Shown here piece by piece: positions 41,678 through 45,668 of a stretch of 45,668 nucleotides of DNA. The stretch comes from DASRBO01 sp035653595. Lineage in GTDB: Bacteria; Actinomycetota; Acidimicrobiia; Acidimicrobiales; JAJPHE01. A program made the position numbers and the translations under genes. A model generated the notes under the pieces. That model saw nothing but the letters and a program-made list of their open reading frames with translations. It did no database searches and was not told the origin of the DNA. Position 1 is the stretch's first letter, and each line of letters begins with the position of its first letter. The stretch spans positions 1-45,668 of the forward strand of contig DASRBO010000088.1 in the NCBI GenBank assembly GCA_035653595.1, in the 5' to 3' direction.

Positions 41678-43012
41678 GTGCCCGCCGTACCGGCCGCCGG
41701 CCGCCCGCCGTCGATCGACGCCCTGGCCCGGTCGCTGGCTGACATCCCCCTCCCCCACGCCCTGCTGGTGGACGCCGCCCGCCAGGCGGTGGCCGCCGGC
41801 GAGCCGCAGTCGGCCCGCCGGCGGGCCGAGGAGATCGCCCTGGCCCTGCTGGGACCGGTCATCAACGCCACCGGGGTCCTGCTTCACACCAACCTGGGCC
41901 GCGCCCCCCTCGGCCCCCTGGCGGGACGGGCGGGGCCGGCGCCCGACGGGGTGCCCACCGGCTCCGACGGCGCCGCCGGCCCCGTCCGCTACGCCAACCT
42001 CGAGCTCGACCTGGGCACCGGCCGGCGGGGCTCCCGCCAGTCCCACGCCGCCTCCCTGCTGGCCCGGCTGTGCGGAGCCGAGTCCGCCCTGGTGGTCAAC
42101 AACGGGGCCGCCGCCGTCCTCTTGGTCCTGACCGCCCTGGCCAGGGGCGGCCGGGTCGTGGTCAGCCGGGGCGAGCTGGTCGAGATCGGGGGCGGGTTCC
42201 GCATCCCCGAGGTCATGGCCGCCTCGGGGGCCGACCTGGTCGAGGTGGGCACAACCAACCGGACCAGGCTGGCCGACTACGAGGCCGCCCTCGACCAGCG
42301 CACCGCCCTGGTGCTCAAGGTCCACCAGTCCAACTACCGGGTAGTGGGCTTCACCGAGGCGGTGGGGGTGGCCGAGCTGGCGGGGCTGGGCCCGCCGGTC
42401 GTCTTCGACATCGGCTCGGGCCTGCTCGACGCCGAGGTCCCCTGGCTGCCTGGCGGGCCCCCGTCGTGGCTGGCCGGCGAGCCGGCCGCCCGCCAGGCCC
42501 TGGAGGCGGGGGCGGCGCTGGTGACCTTCTCGGGCGACAAGCTGCTTGGCGGGCCCCAGGCCGGGGTCGTCGCCGGGCGGGCCGACCTGGTGGCGGCCTG
42601 CGCCCGCCACCCCCTCTACCGGGCCCTGCGGCCGGGGGGCCTGGTGCTGGCCGGCCTGCAGGAGACGGCTCTGGCCTACTTGCGGCGGGACGCAGGGCGG
42701 ACCGTCCCGTTCTGGTGCATGGCCTCGGCCCCGGTGGAGGCGCTGTGGTCGAGGGCGGAGGCGGTGGCCAAAGCGGCCGGGGGCGGCGCCACCGTCGTGG
42801 CCAGCCAGGCCGTCGCCGGGGGCGGGTCGGTGCCCGGCCTCGGCATTCCCTCCGCCGCCGTGGCGCTGGCCGGCGACCACACCGGCCGCCTGCGCCTCCA
42901 CCGCCCCCCGGTGGTCGCCCGTCTGGCCGAGGGCCGGACCCTGGCCGACCTGCGCACGGTGGACCCGGCCGACGACGAGGTGCTGGCCGAGGCCCTCGCC
43001 GGGCCCGCCTGA
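41678..43012 (+). CDS. selA: L-seryl-tRNA(Sec) selenium transferase
   Basis: A 444-residue PLP enzyme that converts seryl-tRNA(Sec) to selenocysteinyl-tRNA(Sec) with selenophosphate. Family motifs run in order: VINATGVLLHTNLGRAPL (about residue 68), ARLCGAESALVVNNGAAAV, GGGFRIPEVMAASGADLVEV, VGTTNRTRLADYEAAL, VFDIGSGLLD, and TFSGDKLLGGPQAG, where K288 should bind the cofactor. Length is slightly under the 460 typical of bacterial SelA, mostly at the N-terminus. The GTG at 41678 is the best start; the frame continues upstream only as a shadow of the opposite-strand membrane gene. selB begins 17 bp downstream, so the two form a selAB operon. No selD or selC was recognised in the window. Confidence 0.93.
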   Translation: MPAVPAAGRPPSIDALARSLADIPLPHALLVDAARQAVAAGEPQSARRRAEEIALALLGPVINATGVLLHTNLGRAPLGPLAGRAGPAPDGVPTGSDGAAGPVRYANLELDLGTGRRGSRQSHAASLLARLCGAESALVVNNGAAAVLLVLTALARGGRVVVSRGELVEIGGGFRIPEVMAASGADLVEVGTTNRTRLADYEAALDQRTALVLKVHQSNYRVVGFTEAVGVAELAGLGPPVVFDIGSGLLDAEVPWLPGGPPSWLAGEPAARQALEAGAALVTFSGDKLLGGPQAGVVAGRADLVAACARHPLYRALRPGGLVLAGLQETALAYLRRDAGRTVPFWCMASAPVEALWSRAEAVAKAAGGGATVVASQAVAGGGSVPGLGIPSAAVALAGDHTGRLRLHRPPVVARLAEGRTLADLRTVDPADDEVLAEALAGPA

Positions 43013-43029
43013 GCACCGGGGACGCCAGC

Positions 43030-44772
43030 GTGCACGTCGTCGCCACCGCCGGCCACGTCGACCACGGCAAGTCGACCCTGGTCCTGGCCCTGACGGGCAT
43101 GGACCCGGACCGCTTCGCCGAGGAGAAGGCCAGGGGCCTCACCATCGACCTGGGCTTCGCCTGGACGACCCTGCCCTCGGGCGCCGGGGTGGCCCTGGTC
43201 GACGTGCCCGGCCACGTCCGGTTCATCAAGAACATGCTGGCCGGGGTGGGGGCGGTGGACGCCTGTCTGTTCGTGGTGGCCGCCACCGAGGGCTGGAAGC
43301 CCCAGTCCGAGGAGCACCTGCGCATCCTCGAGCTACTGGGGGTGACCCACGGCCTGGTCGTTTTGACCAAGGTCGGCCTGGTCGACGAGGACTGGGAGGC
43401 CATCGCCCGCCTCGAGGTGGCCGAGCACCTGGCCGGCACCTTCCTGGCCGGCGCCGAGGTCGTCGCCGTCGACGCCCCCACCGGCCGCGGCCTCGACGAG
43501 CTCCGGGCCGGCCTCGACCGGCTGCTGGCGGCCACCCCAACCGCCGCCGATCGGGGCCGTCCCCGGCTGTGGGTTGACCGGGCCTTCGCCGCCCGGGGCT
43601 CGGGCACGGTCGTCACCGGCACCCTGGCCGGGGGGCGCCTGGCCACCGACGACGAGGTGGTGCTGGTGCCCGGCGGTCCCCGCCACCCGGTGCGCATCCG
43701 GGCCCTGCAGTCCCACCAGCGGGCCGTCCCCGAGCTGGGGCCGGGCCATCGCTGCGCCCTCAACCTGGTGGGCGTCCACCACGGGTCCGTGAGCCGGGGC
43801 CAGGCCCTGGTCCGGGCCGACCAGTGGGCCCCGACCAGGACCTTTGACGCCTCGCTGACCGTGCTGGCCGGCCTCGGCCACGACCTGAGCCGCCGCGGCT
43901 CCTACCACGCCTACCTGGGCTCGGGGGAGCACGCCGTGCGAATCCGCCTCCTCGACCGGGCCGCCCTGGGGCCGGGCACCACCGGGCTGGTCCGCATCCA
44001 CCTCCCCGTCCCCCTCCCCCTGCTGCCTGGCGACCGCTACGTCCTGCGGGAGTCGGGCCGCTCCGAAACGGTCGGCGGCGGCGAGGTCCTGGACGTCGAC
44101 CCGGTCCTGCCCGCCGCCAGGGCCAGGCCCGACCGCTCGGTGGAGCGGGTGGTGGCCGAGCGGGGCTGGGTGGAGGCCGACCTCCTCGAGCGCCTGACCG
44201 GGCAGCGCCGGCCGCCCGACGTCGGAGGCCGCTGGGTGGTGGACCCCGCCGCCCTGGCCGAGGCCCGCCGGCGGCTGTCCGAGGCGGTCGCCAGCGCCTC
44301 CGACGCCGGGCTGCCCGTGGCCTTGCTGTCCGAGCGAGACCGGGCCCTGCTGGACGGGCTCGAGGGGGTCGAGGTGCGTGACGGCGTGGCCCGGCCAGCC
44401 GGCCACCGGAGCGACGAGGCCCTGGCCGGGCACCCGTGGCTGGACGGGCTGGAGGCCTCCCCCTTCCAGCCCCCTCCCCCCGACGGGGTGGACCGGGCCC
44501 AGGTCCGGGCCCTGGTCAGGGCCGGGCTGGTGGTCGAATGCGACGGGGTCCACTTCGCCGCCGGGGCGGTGCAGGAGGCCATCGCCCGCATCGCCGGCCT
44601 TCTCCGGCTGGCCCCCGAAGGGGTGACGGTCGGCGCCGTGCGGGACGAGCTGGGCACCAGCCGCAAGTTCCTCCTGCCGCTGCTCGGCTACCTCGACGCC
44701 AACGGCTTCACCCGGAGGCGGGGGGACCTGCGCATCGCCGGCCCCCGGCTGCCGGTCGGGCCGGGGGCCTGA
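43030..44772 (+). CDS. selB: Selenocysteine-specific elongation factor
   Basis: A 580-residue GTPase that brings selenocysteinyl-tRNA to UGA codons marked by a SECIS RNA element. The G domain starts at once after the GTG: G1 AGHVDHGKST (residues 7-16), RGLTIDLGFAW (switch I), DVPGHVRFIKNM (G3) and VLTKVGLVDE (G4, in place of NKxD). Domains II and III follow (RAFAARGSGTVVTGTLAGG, GDRYVLRESGRSETVGGGEV). The C-terminal winged-helix units that bind SECIS RNA cover about residues 360-580, ending with GAVRDELGTSRKFLLPLLGYL. The G4 motif has TKVGLVD where many SelB have TKxDLVD, so the canonical Asp appears replaced by Gly. It follows selA by 17 bp and converges on the whiB gene. Confidence 0.93.
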   Translation: MHVVATAGHVDHGKSTLVLALTGMDPDRFAEEKARGLTIDLGFAWTTLPSGAGVALVDVPGHVRFIKNMLAGVGAVDACLFVVAATEGWKPQSEEHLRILELLGVTHGLVVLTKVGLVDEDWEAIARLEVAEHLAGTFLAGAEVVAVDAPTGRGLDELRAGLDRLLAATPTAADRGRPRLWVDRAFAARGSGTVVTGTLAGGRLATDDEVVLVPGGPRHPVRIRALQSHQRAVPELGPGHRCALNLVGVHHGSVSRGQALVRADQWAPTRTFDASLTVLAGLGHDLSRRGSYHAYLGSGEHAVRIRLLDRAALGPGTTGLVRIHLPVPLPLLPGDRYVLRESGRSETVGGGEVLDVDPVLPAARARPDRSVERVVAERGWVEADLLERLTGQRRPPDVGGRWVVDPAALAEARRRLSEAVASASDAGLPVALLSERDRALLDGLEGVEVRDGVARPAGHRSDEALAGHPWLDGLEASPFQPPPPDGVDRAQVRALVRAGLVVECDGVHFAAGAVQEAIARIAGLLRLAPEGVTVGAVRDELGTSRKFLLPLLGYLDANGFTRRRGDLRIAGPRLPVGPGA

Positions 44773-44784
44773 GGCCCGGGCGGC

Positions 44785-45048
44785 TCAGCCCGCTTCGCGG
44801 GCCAGAAGGCTCTTGCGCTCCAGCTCGTTGAGGCCGCCCCAGATGCCGTGGGGCTCGCGGATGCGCAGGGCGTACTCGAGGCAGGGCTTGACCACCGGGC
44901 AGGACGAGCAGATGGCCTTGGCCCGGTTCTCGCGGTCGGCCCGCTCGTCCTTGCGCTCGAAGTACGACGGAGGAAAGAACACCGCGGCCTGGGGCCCCCT
45001 ACAGGCCCCCTTGAGCTGCCACGCCTCCTGCACTCGCTGCACCTTCAC
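44785..45048 (-). CDS. WhiB-family iron-sulfur regulator
   Basis: An 87-residue WhiB-like protein. Four cysteines at residues 16, 47, 50 and 56 (GACRG, ICSSCPVVKPCLEYA) should hold a 4Fe-4S cluster. The family turn GIWGGLNELERK follows, then a short basic tail. The GTG start at 45048 has GGAGGGGGAG directly upstream. It is divergent from the ArsA-like ATPase gene, with about 150 bp between them. In Mycobacterium tuberculosis, whiB4 is likewise divergent from a pair of ArsA-like genes with a class A penicillin-binding protein next to it. That arrangement and the size make a WhiB4-type or related protein likely, but I do not assign a subclass. WhiB proteins bind sigma factors or DNA and respond to redox state or NO. 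Confidence 0.95.
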   Translation of the reverse strand: MKVQRVQEAWQLKGACRGPQAAVFFPPSYFERKDERADRENRAKAICSSCPVVKPCLEYALRIREPHGIWGGLNELERKSLLAREAG

Positions 45049-45196
45049 TGGCTCCCCCTCCGCCCTTCTCGGGCCGACCCTACAGCGGCCCTCTGGTGGT
45101 TACAAGAGTCAATTGCGGCATCTCACCCCCCCTGACCAGCACTTTTGGCCGGGGGTCGGGAAACCGGGCCCGCCAGGAGGGGTCATTATCCGACCG

Positions 45197-45668
45197 GTGG
45201 GTAACGTGCTGATCGGGATGGACCCTGCCGCTTTCTGTCAGCAGTCGCGCGTCCTGATCGTGGCCGGCAAGGGCGGGGTCGGGAAGACCACCGTCACCGC
45301 CGCCGTGGCCCTCATGGCCGCCCGGGCGGGTCTGTCGACCCTGATCGTGGAGATCGAGGGCAAGAGCGGCCTGCCGACCATCTTCGGCCGGCCCGACACC
45401 CTGAGCTACCAGGAAGCCACCATGGTCCCCCGGGCCGGCGACCACGCCGATGTGCGGGCCCGGACCCTGACCCCCGACGACGCCCTCATCGACTACCTGG
45501 TCGACCACGGCCTCAAGCGGGTGTCCAAGCGCCTGGTGAACTCGGGCGCCCTCGACGTGGTGGCCACGGCCGTCCCGGGCCTGCGGGACATCCTCGTACT
45601 GGGCAAGGTGAAGTCGCTGGAGAAGTCCTCCGCCGCCGACCTGATCGTGCTCGACGCCCCCGCCGCCG
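45197..45668 (+). CDS. ArsA/MinD-like P-loop ATPase, partial
   Basis: The C-terminal end is cut by the window; 157 codons are visible. The deviant Walker A motif VAGKGGVGKTTVTAAVA is at residues 22-38, with the signature lysine at 25, as in ArsA/Get3 and MinD relatives. LIVEIEGKSGLPTIFG follows. The visible end, LIVLDAPAA, is the Walker B-like strand of this class. Actinobacterial relatives are annotated as anion-transporting ATPases, usually in adjacent pairs; whether a second copy follows is outside the window. The GTG at 45197 is the first normal start. AGGAGG lies 16 bases before it, which is far, and GTG 45206 or ATG 45218 are alternatives. It is divergent from whiB. Target unknown. Confidence 0.85.
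   Translation, partial: MGNVLIGMDPAAFCQQSRVLIVAGKGGVGKTTVTAAVALMAARAGLSTLIVEIEGKSGLPTIFGRPDTLSYQEATMVPRAGDHADVRARTLTPDDALIDYLVDHGLKRVSKRLVNSGALDVVATAVPGLRDILVLGKVKSLEKSSAADLIVLDAPAA

Noticed and set aside
41645..42901. Upstream extension of the DUF1345-like protein
   Set aside because: Composition is that of a selA shadow, and the hydrophobic protein begins right after the GTG at 41644.

Overview
The window looks like a chromosomal segment from a high-GC actinobacterium. Membership of Acidimicrobiia or a related deep lineage is an inference. It rests on a WhiB regulator divergent from an ArsA-like ATPase, an MtrA/MtrB-like two-component pair, a CW_binding_2 (cell wall-binding repeat 2) surface protein, Thr/Ser-rich extracellular tails, and frequent GTG and TTG starts. 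No tRNA, rRNA, CRISPR array, transposase or integrase was recognised.

Region 1 (1-23.2 kb) is a surface-polysaccharide locus. On the minus strand, a WecA/TagO-like phosphoglycosyltransferase, an O-antigen ligase/polymerase-like protein and a truncated secreted beta-strand-repeat protein form one likely operon. Divergent from it are a UDP-N-acetylhexosamine dehydrogenase (WbpA type) and a short-chain dehydrogenase/reductase. A WbpE-like aminotransferase and a methyltransferase follow. A tightly overlapping six-gene minus-strand operon then encodes a tandem GT4-GT4 protein, an asparagine-synthase-like amidotransferase, a membrane GT-C/GT4 fusion, WbpB-like and WbpD-like enzymes and a Wzx-like flippase. 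A GalE-like epimerase and a second O-antigen-ligase paralogue close the locus. WbpA, B, E and D together predict synthesis of UDP-2,3-diacetamido-2,3-dideoxy-D-glucuronic acid. By eye, parts of this region are much less GC-rich (one counted line near 7.4 kb is 52% GC) than the right end (one counted line near 44 kb is 75%).

Region 2 (23.2-28.4 kb) holds a large secreted CW_binding_2 protein, a candidate S-layer or major wall protein. It has a strong Shine-Dalgarno sequence (SD) and a clear intrinsic terminator. Upstream lie an ECF sigma factor and a membrane protein with a Ser/Thr-rich tail that is probably its anti-sigma factor.

Region 3 (28.4-36.8 kb) is a minus-strand gene train with a class A penicillin-binding protein, a GT39-like membrane glycosyltransferase, a small lipoprotein, a GT4 enzyme, an AglD/MprF-type flippase-like membrane protein and a GT2 polyprenyl-phosphate glycosyltransferase. 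It links peptidoglycan synthesis with envelope glycosylation.

Region 4 (36.8-45.7 kb) carries a GerMN-domain lipoprotein, a small CxxC protein, an MtrA/MtrB-like pair, a DUF4395 protein, a multi-pass membrane protein, selA and selB for selenocysteine insertion, a WhiB regulator, and the start of an ArsA/MinD-like ATPase cut by the window end.
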